64,000 bases of DNA from NCBI RefSeq assembly GCF_028747205.1, contig NZ_CP112880.1:496001-560000 (forward strand). Direction: 5' to 3'. The position numbers and the translations under genes were made by a program. Shown here piece after piece: positions 19,908 to 27,338 of the stretch (within the stretch, counting starts at the first letter, position 1; each line of letters starts with the position of its first letter). Below the pieces are notes generated by a model. It made no database searches. It was not told the origin of the DNA and worked only from the letters and a program-made list of their open reading frames with translations. Origin of the DNA: Streptomyces sp. CA-278952 (GTDB taxonomy: Bacteria; Actinomycetota; Actinomycetes; Streptomycetales; Streptomycetaceae).

Positions 19908-20672
19908 ATGTCCGAATGGCTCGTACTGAGCATTGCCATGGCGTCCGCCTGCGCGGTCGTCCTCACCATCGCCGTCCTGAACAACCGGCGGATCGGGGAT
20001 GACGACGACCCGTCCGAGACGCCCGACGTCATCGAGTACATGACGATGATGATCGGCGTGGTCTACGCGATCGTCCTGGGGCTCGCCATCGCCGGGGTCT
20101 GGGAGGGACGCAGCGCCGCCCAGGAGTCCGTCCGCATCGAGGCGCAGGCGCTGCACGAGGTGCAGGCGCGCGCCTCCGTCTACCCGGTGGAGGTCCGCGA
20201 CCGCATCCGGGCGGACGTCAACGCCTACGTCAACCATGTGGTGCACGACGAGTGGAAGGTGATGTCCGACCGGAACACGCTCACCGAGCGCGGCACCCAG
20301 TTGCTGGACAAGGTACGGGCGGACGTCACCGACTACGTGCCCAGGACCGATCACGAGGGGCAGGCCTACCAGCCGCTGGTCGACCAGGTGGCGGCGGCGG
20401 ACGACGCCCGCAGCACACGCGGGCAGAACGCCGGGGCGACGATGCCGGGGGTGGTCTGGTTCGGGCTGATCATCGGGGCGCTGGTGACCGTGGGGCTGAT
20501 CTTCACCCTCCAGATCCGCAGAACGTTCCGCGAACTGCTCCTGGCCGGCCTGTTCAGCGCGTTGATCGCCTTCCTGCTCTTTCTGATCTGGGACTTCGAC
20601 GCGCCCTTCGGCCGGGGGATCTCGGCCACCGCGGACCCGTTCCTCGACATGTTCCCGGGGGCCGCGCGCTGA
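19908..20672 (+). CDS. DUF4239-like membrane protein
   Basis: A 254-residue integral membrane protein with two helices near the N-terminus (residues 4-24 and 45-65) and two at the C-terminus (about 182-205 and 212-232). Between them lies a soluble region that begins EGRSAAQESVRIEAQALHEV. This pattern matches bacterial DUF4239 proteins of unknown function. The ATG has AGGAGA upstream. It is probably cotranscribed with the polyproline protein gene, so the two may act together at the envelope. Confidence 0.75.
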   Translation: MSEWLVLSIAMASACAVVLTIAVLNNRRIGDDDDPSETPDVIEYMTMMIGVVYAIVLGLAIAGVWEGRSAAQESVRIEAQALHEVQARASVYPVEVRDRIRADVNAYVNHVVHDEWKVMSDRNTLTERGTQLLDKVRADVTDYVPRTDHEGQAYQPLVDQVAAADDARSTRGQNAGATMPGVVWFGLIIGALVTVGLIFTLQIRRTFRELLLAGLFSALIAFLLFLIWDFDAPFGRGISATADPFLDMFPGAAR

Positions 20673-20736
20673 GTCCGCGCCCTCGGCCGGCCGGTGAGCC
20701 GGCCGGGGGACACCGCTGACCCATTCGCCGGACCCC

Positions 20737-20767
20737 GATCGCGGGCCGGGGGAAGCCCTCCTAGCGT
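20737..20767 (+). promoter_or_regulatory. Promoter-like pair GATCGC-N19-TAGCGT
   Basis: GATCGC at 20737-20742 and TAGCGT at 20762-20767 stand 19 bp apart, with the downstream secreted-protein start 80 bp later. The same two hexamers at the same spacing occur before the class F sortase gene (22259-22289). Confidence 0.4.
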
Positions 20768-20847
20768 GTCGGGCATCGAGGTGCATTTTTCCTGCTATGT
20801 GGAAATTGGTTCCGCAGCTGCCCCTCGGGGAACCCGGAGGATCCACC

Positions 20848-21405
20848 ATGCGCGCGATACGTGTCGCACCGCTCGCCCTGCTCGGCGCCAGTGCCCTGAC
20901 GCTGCTGGCCCCGTCCGCCGCCCACGCCGCGCCGGACGGGGCGACCAGCACGTTCAATCCGACGATCGCCCCGTCGGTCATCGCACCGGGCGGCCGGGTC
21001 ACCCTCGGCTCCGGCGGCTGCACCGGCGAGACGACCGTCTCCTCGGGCATCTTCGACACCACCACCATCCCGAGCGGCTCCACGACGGCCACCGCCACCA
21101 TCGACGCGGACGCCCGCCGGGGGGCCGTGTACGCGGTGACGTTCGCGTGCGGCTCCACCGGCACCTCCCGCAACGTCAACCTGACGATCACCGGCGGCGC
21201 CACGAGCACCCCCACCCCCAGGCCCACCACCGTTCCGACCGCCAGCTCGACGGCGCTCATCCCGGGCGGCGTGCGCGGCGGCCTCGGCGGAAGCTCCGGC
21301 TCCACCGACACGGTGGAGGTCGCCGCCGGAGCGGCCCTGGTGGCCGTGGCGGCCTCGGGCGCCCTCTACTTCGCGCGCCGTCGCACCGCCGACCGCCGCC
21401 ACTGA
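20848..21405 (+). CDS. Secreted surface protein with C-terminal sorting-like tail (no LPXTG)
   Basis: A 185-residue exported protein. A signal peptide (LLGASALTLLAPSAAHA) precedes a small beta-rich domain with two cysteines (GSGGCTGET, TFACGSTG) and a Thr/Pro/Ser linker. The C-terminus has GGVRGGLGGSSGS, then a hydrophobic helix and the basic tail ARRRTADRRH. This is the layout of a sortase substrate, but no LPXTG-like motif is present. GGAGG lies seven bases before the ATG. A similar protein is encoded convergently and a class F sortase lies 0.9 kb further on. No function is known. Confidence 0.82.
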   Translation: MRAIRVAPLALLGASALTLLAPSAAHAAPDGATSTFNPTIAPSVIAPGGRVTLGSGGCTGETTVSSGIFDTTTIPSGSTTATATIDADARRGAVYAVTFACGSTGTSRNVNLTITGGATSTPTPRPTTVPTASSTALIPGGVRGGLGGSSGSTDTVEVAAGAALVAVAASGALYFARRRTADRRH

Positions 21406-21428
21406 CCGCGAGCATGCGGCGCACGACA

Positions 21429-21463
21429 GTCGCCCCGGGTCCTGGTCCAGGACTCGGGGCGAC
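21429..21463. terminator. Bidirectional hairpin terminator
   Basis: A 15-bp stem with one G-U pair (GTCGCCCCGGGTCCT against 21449-21463) and a 5-base loop separates the two convergent secreted-protein genes. Confidence 0.8.
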
Positions 21464-21496
21464 GGGCGTATCGGGCCGGGCGGGAGGTTCGACGCC

Positions 21497-21979
21497 TTAG
21501 AACGCCGCATGGCTCGTCCGCCGGCGCCGGACGAGGAAGACCGCGCCGCCGACGGCCGCCGCGGCCACCAGACCGCCACCGACCTGCATCTCCACGGAGC
21601 TCGGCCCCATCGAGCCGCCGAGCCCGCCCTGTGAGGGGTTGCCGGCGAGCACGGTGAACTTGTGCGTCGCGATCCGGTCGTTGTCGCTGCACTTCACGGA
21701 GAGGTGGTACTGACCCGGCGTGGTGTTGTTCCGGACCCGGGCATGGGCGTAGTTGGTGCCGTCACCCGGCGAGAGGGTGGTCGTCGGGAACGCGTTCGAC
21801 CAGACCTTGCCGCCGTGACCGCAGCCCTGCGCGGTGATCTTGAGCGTGCCGCCCTGGTGGACGGAGTGGGGGTTGACGGCGACGTTGACCGGGCCGTTGG
21901 TGGCGGCGGCCATGGGGGCCGCCAGCCCGACGGCCGCGAAAGCGGTCGCGGTGACCGCGAGAGCGCGTGAGACACGCAT
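21497..21979 (-). CDS. Secreted surface protein, relative of the convergent gene, with sorting-like tail
   Basis: A 160-residue exported protein with a signal peptide ending near AAPMAAATNG. The mature domain has two cysteines (AQGCGHGG, VKCSDND), as in the neighbouring protein, and a similar N-terminal pattern (VNVAVNPHSVHQGGTLKIT). The C-terminus NPSQGGLGGSMGPSSVEM is followed by a hydrophobic helix and VRRRRTSHAAF. The shared GGLGGS-S/M-G block before the helix is the only motif in the sorting-signal position. GGAGG lies eight bases before the ATG at 21979; the frame extends to 22060 without signal character. Confidence 0.82.
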   Translation of the reverse strand: MRVSRALAVTATAFAAVGLAAPMAAATNGPVNVAVNPHSVHQGGTLKITAQGCGHGGKVWSNAFPTTTLSPGDGTNYAHARVRNNTTPGQYHLSVKCSDNDRIATHKFTVLAGNPSQGGLGGSMGPSSVEMQVGGGLVAAAAVGGAVFLVRRRRTSHAAF

Positions 21980-22316
21980 CGTGTGAACCTCCAGCGGGAA
22001 ACGCCCCCGGGGGCTCGTCCCCCGGGCTGGATCGACGAAAACGCCTCCCATGACGAACACTCACCAGCGGACCGGCGGCTCGCACTTCGGCGTTGCTCCA
22101 CCCCGGTGACGCGACACGCCGTACGAAAACCCGCGAAACTGACGGAGCCGCAGGTCACAGCCCGTCAGAACTTTTATCTGCTCATTACTCCGATGGGCAG
22201 GCATCCGGCAGGGCCCGGCAGGGGGCCCGACCCCGCCGCCACCCGTTCGCCCCTCTCTGATCGCCGCCCGGACCCGACGCCCTTAGCGTTCACAGCGTCG
22301 CGACGAAGGGAGAACC
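21980..22316. other. Intergenic region between divergent surface-protein and sortase genes
   Basis: This 337-bp stretch contains no convincing gene in any frame. It must hold the promoter of the minus-strand secreted protein and that of the sortase. A relatively AT-rich block lies at about 22170-22193. Confidence 0.6.
22259..22289 (+). promoter_or_regulatory. Promoter-like pair GATCGC-N19-TAGCGT before the sortase
   Basis: GATCGC at 22259-22264 and TAGCGT at 22284-22289 repeat the pair found before the secreted-protein gene at 20848. The leader to the sortase ATG would be about 20 bases and contains GAAGGGAG. Confidence 0.4.
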
Positions 22317-22979
22317 ATGGGCCGGGACTACGCTGGCGCCGAGCGGACCAGACGTGTGCCATGGGGTGCGGTCGCCCTGGTGCTGCTCAGCGGCCTCGCC
22401 CTCATGCGCAACGGCACGGAGTTCGGGGAGGCGGGCCCCCCGCAGCCCGCGGCGGCCGCCTCGCTGGACCTGGGCAAGGACACCGCGGGGCCGCCGGTGG
22501 AGGGCGAGGCGGTGCAGCCGCTGCCGTACGCCCCGGCCTCCCGGGTGAAGGTCCCGTCCATCGACGTCGACGCCCCGGTCATCGACGTCAATCTGGACGC
22601 CAACGGATGGATCGACGCCCCGCCCGCCGAGGACCCCAACCTCGCCGGCTGGTACCAGAACGGCATCGCCCCCGGCCAGCGCGGCACCGCCGTGGTCGTC
22701 GGCCACGTCGACAACATGTCCGGGCCCGCGGTCTTCTACGGCCTCGGCTCGCTCCAGAAGGGGCACCGGGTCGAGGTCGCCCGCTACGACGGCCGGGTCG
22801 GGATCTTCGAGGTGTACGGGGTGGAGGTCTTCTCCAAGAACGACTTCCCCGGCCCCCGGGTCTACGGCGACACCGGCCACGCGGAGCTGCGGGTCATCAC
22901 CTGCGGCGGGGGCTACTCCAAGGCGGGCGGCTACGACGGCAACGTGGTGGTCTTCGCCCGGCTCGTCGACACCCGCTGA
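22317..22979 (+). CDS. Class F sortase
   Basis: A membrane-anchored transpeptidase of 220 residues that attaches surface proteins to the cell wall. One N-terminal helix (residues 15-30) is followed by the sortase beta-barrel. The catalytic triad is visible as His130 in VVVGHVDN, Cys196 in VITCGGGY and probably Arg215 in FARL. The short length and ITCGGGYS context match actinobacterial class F. GGGAG precedes the ATG. The neighbouring secreted proteins with hydrophobic C-termini and basic tails are the obvious candidate substrates. Confidence 0.88.
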   Translation: MGRDYAGAERTRRVPWGAVALVLLSGLALMRNGTEFGEAGPPQPAAAASLDLGKDTAGPPVEGEAVQPLPYAPASRVKVPSIDVDAPVIDVNLDANGWIDAPPAEDPNLAGWYQNGIAPGQRGTAVVVGHVDNMSGPAVFYGLGSLQKGHRVEVARYDGRVGIFEVYGVEVFSKNDFPGPRVYGDTGHAELRVITCGGGYSKAGGYDGNVVVFARLVDTR

Positions 22980-23002
22980 CAGCGGCGCGCCCCACCACGG
23001 CC

Positions 23003-23046
23003 GGTGCCCCCGGCGGCCTCGGGTTCACGAGGCCGCCGGGGGCACC
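23003..23046. terminator. Bidirectional hairpin terminator
   Basis: A perfect 19-bp stem (23003-23021 with 23028-23046, starting GGTGCCCCCGGCGG) and a 6-base loop lie between the convergent sortase and deacetylase genes. Confidence 0.9.
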
Positions 23047-23071
23047 GTCGCGCGTGGACGCGTTCCCCGGC

Positions 23072-23923
23072 TCAGAGGCGGCGCGGCACCGTGATGCGGT
23101 AGCCGGAGTCCAGCAGCCGGGGAAGATAGCGGCGCAGGGCCGCGACGCTCTGCGAGCGGTCGCCGCCCGCGTCGTGCGAGAGGACGACGACGCCGGGCGC
23201 CGCTCCGTCCAGCACCCGGCGGACGATTCGGCCGGTGCCCGGCGTCTTCCAGTCGAGCGTGTCCACGGTCCAGGCCATGGGCTCCATGCCCAACTCGGCT
23301 CCGATCTCGAAGGAGTTGCGGTTCCACGCGCCGTAGGGCGCGCGGTACCAGGCCGGCGGGGCCCCGAGCGCCCGGTCCACCACCTCGCTGGTGCGCCCCA
23401 GTTCGTCGCGGATCGCGGGGCGGGAGAGCTTCGGGATGAGCGGGTGCGACCAGGAGTGGTTGCCCACCACATGCCCGTCGTCGGCCATCTCGCGCAGCAG
23501 GTCCGGGTTTCCGTCGGCCATCTCTCCGCAGACGAAGAACATCGCGCGGACCCGGTGCTCGCGCAGGGTGGCCAGGATGTCCGGGGTGTAGAGCGGGTCG
23601 GGTCCGTCGTCGAAGCTCAGGACCATCGAGTGACCGATCTCGGGGAGGTGCTCGAAGGGCCGGACGCGAACGGGCGGCCTGGCCGGTCTGTACCGGGGCG
23701 GCGTATGCGCCGTCATGGGTTGGAGGCGGTACGGGGAGGGCCGGCCCCGGACGTGTCCCGGAGGTCCCGCGGCCGCGGCGGGCGGGGTGTCCGCGGTGGG
23801 CGCGGAGCGACCGGGCGCCGAGGCCGGATCGGCGGCGATCAGGTGCACGGCGGTGGCGGTTCCGAGGCCGAGGGCGACCCTCAACAGGGTGCGGCGCTCG
23901 GGTCCGGTGTGATCACTTCTCAT
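23072..23923 (-). CDS. Exported polysaccharide deacetylase (NodB homology, CE4)
   Basis: A 283-residue exported metal-dependent deacetylase, probably acting on peptidoglycan or another N-acetylated polysaccharide. Motif 1 is SFDDGPD (Asp105/Asp106), motif 2 is HSWSH (His156/His160) and motif 3 is RAPYGAWN. The N-terminus ERRTLLRVALGLGTATAV resembles a twin-arginine signal. The ATG at 23923 is preferred; an in-frame GTG at 23968 would put 15 polar residues before the signal. A proline/alanine-rich linker precedes the catalytic domain. Confidence 0.87.
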   Translation of the reverse strand: MRSDHTGPERRTLLRVALGLGTATAVHLIAADPASAPGRSAPTADTPPAAAAGPPGHVRGRPSPYRLQPMTAHTPPRYRPARPPVRVRPFEHLPEIGHSMVLSFDDGPDPLYTPDILATLREHRVRAMFFVCGEMADGNPDLLREMADDGHVVGNHSWSHPLIPKLSRPAIRDELGRTSEVVDRALGAPPAWYRAPYGAWNRNSFEIGAELGMEPMAWTVDTLDWKTPGTGRIVRRVLDGAAPGVVVLSHDAGGDRSQSVAALRRYLPRLLDSGYRITVPRRL

Positions 23924-24075
23924 GGCCAACTGCTCGCACGGCCGGACGTCCGCTCCCGCCGCCGACACCGAGCATCGTCCGTTTTGTACACGATCGACGC
24001 AGTATGTTCATCTTCATTCGCCTCGGGCGGCGTCCCGAAGCCTCCCCTCCGGGACGAGCCGATAGCCTCGGAGCC

Positions 24076-24537
24076 GTGACAGAGCAGCAGCCTCACCGGT
24101 TCGAACGCGGCACGGACGGCCCCAAGGTGATCGTCGCGGGGCTCGACGGCTCCGACTCGTCGATGCGCGCGGCGGCCTACGCCGCCGGACTGGCCCGTCG
24201 GCAGAACGCGATGCTGGCCCTGGTGTACGTCCAGCCCGTCATCACCGCGGGCGCGGCGCTGGGCGTGCCGGTGAGCGACACCACGGGCGAGGTCGCGGAT
24301 GACCTGGTCTCCGAGATCCGCGCGGCGACCGAGCGCTTCAGTGACGCGTGGGACATGCGCTGGGAGTTCCACACCTTCCGGGGCGACCCGTACAACGGGC
24401 TGGTGACGGCGGCCGACGAGCTGAAGGCGGACGCGGTGGTGGTCGGGGCGTCGGAGTCGGCCGGGCACCGCTTCGTCGGTTCGGTGGCCGTGCGCCTGGT
24501 GAAGGCGGGGCGCTGGCCGGTCACCGTGGTGCCGTGA
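24076..24537 (+). CDS. Universal stress protein (single UspA domain)
   Basis: A 153-residue cytoplasmic UspA-fold protein. It opens with VIVAGLDGSDSSMRAAAYAA, and the ATP-loop region reads ADAVVVGASESAGHRFVGSVAVRLVKAGRWPVTVVP, where G-x2-G-x9-G(S/T) normally binds ATP; here the spacing is only partly kept. GTG at 24076 was chosen because the longer frame from 24004 lacks family similarity. The stop lies only 7 bp from the convergent CapA-like gene. Confidence 0.85.
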   Translation: MTEQQPHRFERGTDGPKVIVAGLDGSDSSMRAAAYAAGLARRQNAMLALVYVQPVITAGAALGVPVSDTTGEVADDLVSEIRAATERFSDAWDMRWEFHTFRGDPYNGLVTAADELKADAVVVGASESAGHRFVGSVAVRLVKAGRWPVTVVP

Positions 24538-24544
24538 GAAGGGT

Positions 24545-25744
24545 TCACCTGCCCATGAGGAGCCCGTCGGCCTCCGCTCCGCGCCCGAGGACGACGGTAC
24601 GGATGCGGTCGCGGACCTCACGCAGGTGCTCGGCCCCGTCGTCGAGGGAGGCGTTGAGGTTGACGGCGCGTCCGGTGCCGGTGTCGTACCACTGCGGGAC
24701 GAACTCCGCCTTCTTCACCGTCCAGCGCTCGCCGGACTTCGCGGGCGGCGCGAAGGTGAAGCGGCCCATCGAGCTCTGGTTTCCGCGCGGGTCCTGGACG
24801 CCCTCGTAGTTGATCATCGCTCCGGCGATCTGGTCGCCCATCCCGTAGACGACCCAGGTGCCGTTGACCTTCTCGTACGCCTGCGGCACATGGGCATGGG
24901 TGCCGATGATCAGGTCGATGTCGGGGCGGCCCCCGTCGGCGGACGCGGTGAGCCGCCGGGCCAGCTCCAACTGGGTCGCGTCGGGCTCGTCCTGCCATTC
25001 GGTGCCCCAGTGGGCGGAGAGGACGACGACGTCGGCGCCGGCCCGCCGGGCCGCCCTGGCCTCCTCGATGATCCTGCGCTCGTCGGTCACGTTGACCGTC
25101 CAGGGCCGGTCGGCGGGGACCGGGATGTCGTTGGTGCCGTAGGTGTACGCGAGGTGGGCGACCTTGGCCGCGCCCTTCCCCGGCCCGGCGGGCAGGATCG
25201 TGGGCCGGGCGGCCTCGGCGGCGGTGCGGGCGGAACCGGCGTGCCGGATGCCCGCTTCGTCCAGGGCTCCGAGCGTGCGCGAGACCCCCTCGGCCCCGTC
25301 GTCGAGGGTGTGGTTGGAGGCCGTGGAGCAGGAGTCGAACCCGGTGGCGCGCAGGGCGGTGGCGACCTCGGGAGGCGACTTGAAGCTCGGGTAGCCGGTG
25401 TAGGGGCCGCCCTCCTCGCCGTACACCGTCTCCATGTGGCAGAACGCCAGGTCCGCGGCGGAGACGACCGGGGCGACGCCTGCCAGCATCGGGGCGAAGT
25501 CGTAGCCGGCGCCGCCCGCGTCGGCGGCGGCCCGGTCGATCACGGAGGAGTGCGGCAGGATGTCGCCCGCGGCGAGGAGCGTGAACGGGCGGGGCCCCTC
25601 GGCGTCCTGGCCGCCGGCCCCCCGGGCCGCGGCGGGGTGTCCGTTCGGCGCGGGGGCCGTGGGCTGCTGCCCGGTGCAGCCGGTGGCCGCGGCGAGCAGA
25701 AGGGCGATGGCGGCCACGGTGCCCGGTCGGATGCGCTGCGTCAT
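24545..25744 (-). CDS. CapA-family metallophosphatase-like lipoprotein
   Basis: A 399-residue lipoprotein with lipobox AATGC near residue 23. The mature domain has the calcineurin-like fold of the PGA_cap/CapA family: LLAAGDILPHSSV with the metal-site Asp, STASNHTLDDG, VVVLSAHWGTEW and LIIGTHAHVPQ. CapA is part of poly-gamma-glutamate synthesis in Bacillus, but no capB or capC homologue lies nearby, so polymer synthesis cannot be claimed. The ATG has GGAG eight bases upstream. An inverted repeat lies just upstream of the start. Confidence 0.85.
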   Translation of the reverse strand: MTQRIRPGTVAAIALLLAAATGCTGQQPTAPAPNGHPAAARGAGGQDAEGPRPFTLLAAGDILPHSSVIDRAAADAGGAGYDFAPMLAGVAPVVSAADLAFCHMETVYGEEGGPYTGYPSFKSPPEVATALRATGFDSCSTASNHTLDDGAEGVSRTLGALDEAGIRHAGSARTAAEAARPTILPAGPGKGAAKVAHLAYTYGTNDIPVPADRPWTVNVTDERRIIEEARAARRAGADVVVLSAHWGTEWQDEPDATQLELARRLTASADGGRPDIDLIIGTHAHVPQAYEKVNGTWVVYGMGDQIAGAMINYEGVQDPRGNQSSMGRFTFAPPAKSGERWTVKKAEFVPQWYDTGTGRAVNLNASLDDGAEHLREVRDRIRTVVLGRGAEADGLLMGR

Positions 25745-25760
25745 CTGCTCGACTCCATGT

Positions 25761-25782
25761 TCGGATGATTACGACCATCCGA
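25761..25782. promoter_or_regulatory. Inverted repeat upstream of the CapA-like gene
   Basis: TCGGATG-N8-CATCCGA (arms 25761-25767 and 25776-25782) begins 17 bp before the start codon. It could be an operator or a leader hairpin. No regulator can be named. Confidence 0.4.
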
Positions 25783-26012
25783 CTACACAGATATTCATAC
25801 CGGATAGGCAAGGAGCATTGCCGCATACCTAGCTGAACTGGTCGTACCGGCCGACCCCGACGGCCCCTCGACCGTTCACCGCACCATTCGCCGCACTGAG
25901 CGACCGCTCGTCGCACGCCTCGGCGCACCGCCTGTTCCCGCGCCGCCGAATGCGTTCGTATACGCCAAGTCGGCAACGAGGCCGCCAGGGGCCGCGGCGG
26001 GAGAGGGCGTTC

Positions 26013-26585
26013 ATGAAGACCACCACGACGACCGATGAGCGGACCCTTGCCGAGTTGCAGCGGGAACACGGCCCCGCGCTGTTCCACTTCCTCCTCGGCC
26101 TGACCTTCGGGGACCGGCAGCGGGCCGAGGACCTGGTGCAGGAGACCCTGGTGCGCGCCTGGCAGCACCCCGAGGCCTTCGACGCGCCCTACGCGTCGAT
26201 GCGGCCGTGGCTGTTCACCGTGGGGCGCCGCCTCGCCATCGACGCGCGGCGCTCCCGGCAGGCCCGTCCCGTCGAGGTCAGCGACACCGTGCTGGCAAGC
26301 ACCCCGGACGCCCTGGACACCGCGGACTCGGCCGTCCGCGCCCTGGACGTCCGGGAGGCGGTCCGCACCCTCAGCCCCGAGCACCGTGCGGTGCTGGTGC
26401 AGATCTACTTCCGCGGGCTGAGCGTCGGCGAGACGGCCGAGGCGCTCGGCATCCCCGCGGGGACCGTCAAGTCCCGCTCGTACTACGCCCTGCGGGTCCT
26501 CGCGCGGACGCTGCCCGGCTACTCCCGCAGGTCCTCCGCGTTGAGCAGCGCCAGCAGGGCGGAGGCCTCGGCCATCTCCACGTAG
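26013..26585 (+). CDS. ECF-type RNA polymerase sigma factor
   Basis: A 190-residue sigma factor with region 2 (LFHFLLGLTFGDRQRAEDLVQET, then RPWLFTVGRRLAIDARR) and region 4 (TLSPEHRAVLVQIYFRGLSV, then AEALGIPAGTVKSRSYYALR). It resembles the SigK/SigL-like Streptomyces ECF group. ATG at 26013 follows GGGAGAGGG; the frame extends to 25950. The last 67 bp overlap the 3' end of a minus-strand anti-sigma gene, and the overlapping codons form a low-complexity Ser/Ala tail. Confidence 0.88.
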   Translation: MKTTTTTDERTLAELQREHGPALFHFLLGLTFGDRQRAEDLVQETLVRAWQHPEAFDAPYASMRPWLFTVGRRLAIDARRSRQARPVEVSDTVLASTPDALDTADSAVRALDVREAVRTLSPEHRAVLVQIYFRGLSVGETAEALGIPAGTVKSRSYYALRVLARTLPGYSRRSSALSSASRAEASAIST

Positions 26586-26716
26586 ACCCCGACGCAGCCG
26601 TCACAGCCCCGGAGGTGGCGGGCGACCCTGCGGGTCTCCTCGGCGTCCAGGGCGTCCAGGACGTACGCGCCCAGCAGCAGGCGCACATGCGGGTCGTCGC
26701 CGGGGTCGACACTCAT
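26519..26716 (-). CDS. Short zinc-finger anti-sigma factor (ZAS domain only)
   Basis: A 65-residue protein consisting almost entirely of an anti-sigma zinc-binding domain: an early His (DPHVRLLLGAYVLDALDAEE), then HLRGCDGC, the H-x3-C-x2-C core. There is no membrane helix or sensor domain, so it would be a soluble anti-sigma factor, possibly redox- or zinc-responsive as RsrA is. It is convergent with, and overlaps, the ECF sigma gene rather than following it in an operon. Its partner is most likely that sigma factor. The protein is short for the family but complete for the domain. Confidence 0.78.
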   Translation of the reverse strand: MSVDPGDDPHVRLLLGAYVLDALDAEETRRVARHLRGCDGCVGVYVEMAEASALLALLNAEDLRE

Positions 26717-26828
26717 TCACTGCCTCGCATCTCCTGGGCGATCCTCCCCTTCTGCCCACGCGGGGCGCCCGCCCCCGGTTCAATGCTGCGTGAAGCCCGG
26801 CACCGAGCAAGGAAAGAGGCGAGACGGG

Positions 26829-27329
26829 ATGCGTCCCGAGGATACGGATGGGACCGGTGGGAACGGGCTCCGGGTACCGATGACCTGGCTGTCCACCGAG
26901 TATCTCGCCGACGACCTGTTACGGACCGGCGATCTGATGGAACCGACGACCCTGGAGTTCCGGGCGGGGCGCGAAGCCCTCGCGCTGACGATCTTCCTGT
27001 GCGGAGTCCCCCGGGACGCTCCCGCTCCCCGGGCCCTGCCCGGACCGCGGGTCGACGAGCTGCGGCTCCTCACGGCGTACGAGTGCACCTGGCGCGCCTG
27101 GGTCTGCGAGCGGCTGGCGGAGGCGGGACGGAACACCGGGCCCGGCGACCCCGATCTGGCGTTGGCGCGGGCGGCCTGGCGGTGGCTGGAGGAGACCGAA
27201 CTGCTCGCGGCGGACCTCGACGCGATCGGCCCCGGGTGCTGGGAGACCGACAACCAGGAGGTCCGCGTCTGGACGCCCGCCTGGCAGTTGGGGCTGCCGC
27301 TGGGACATCTGGCCGTCCGCCTGTGCTGA
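26829..27329 (+). CDS. Hypothetical protein (about 166 aa)
   Basis: The family was not recognised. The protein is soluble, with no signal or membrane helix. It is Trp- and Leu-rich and has helical character, with ECTWRAWVCERLAEAG and ARAAWRWLEETELLAADL in the second half. ATG at 26829 is preferred (GAGG upstream); the frame extends to a GTG at 26790. Codon usage is typical of neighbouring genes, so it is probably real. It ends 9 bp from the convergent histidine kinase gene. Confidence 0.6.
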   Translation: MRPEDTDGTGGNGLRVPMTWLSTEYLADDLLRTGDLMEPTTLEFRAGREALALTIFLCGVPRDAPAPRALPGPRVDELRLLTAYECTWRAWVCERLAEAGRNTGPGDPDLALARAAWRWLEETELLAADLDAIGPGCWETDNQEVRVWTPAWQLGLPLGHLAVRLC

Positions 27330-27338
27330 TCCCCTGCT

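Noticed and set aside
24545..25744. Poly-gamma-glutamate capsule locus based on the CapA-like protein.
   Set aside because: No CapB ligase or CapC homologue is present; CapA-like proteins are common without capsule synthesis.
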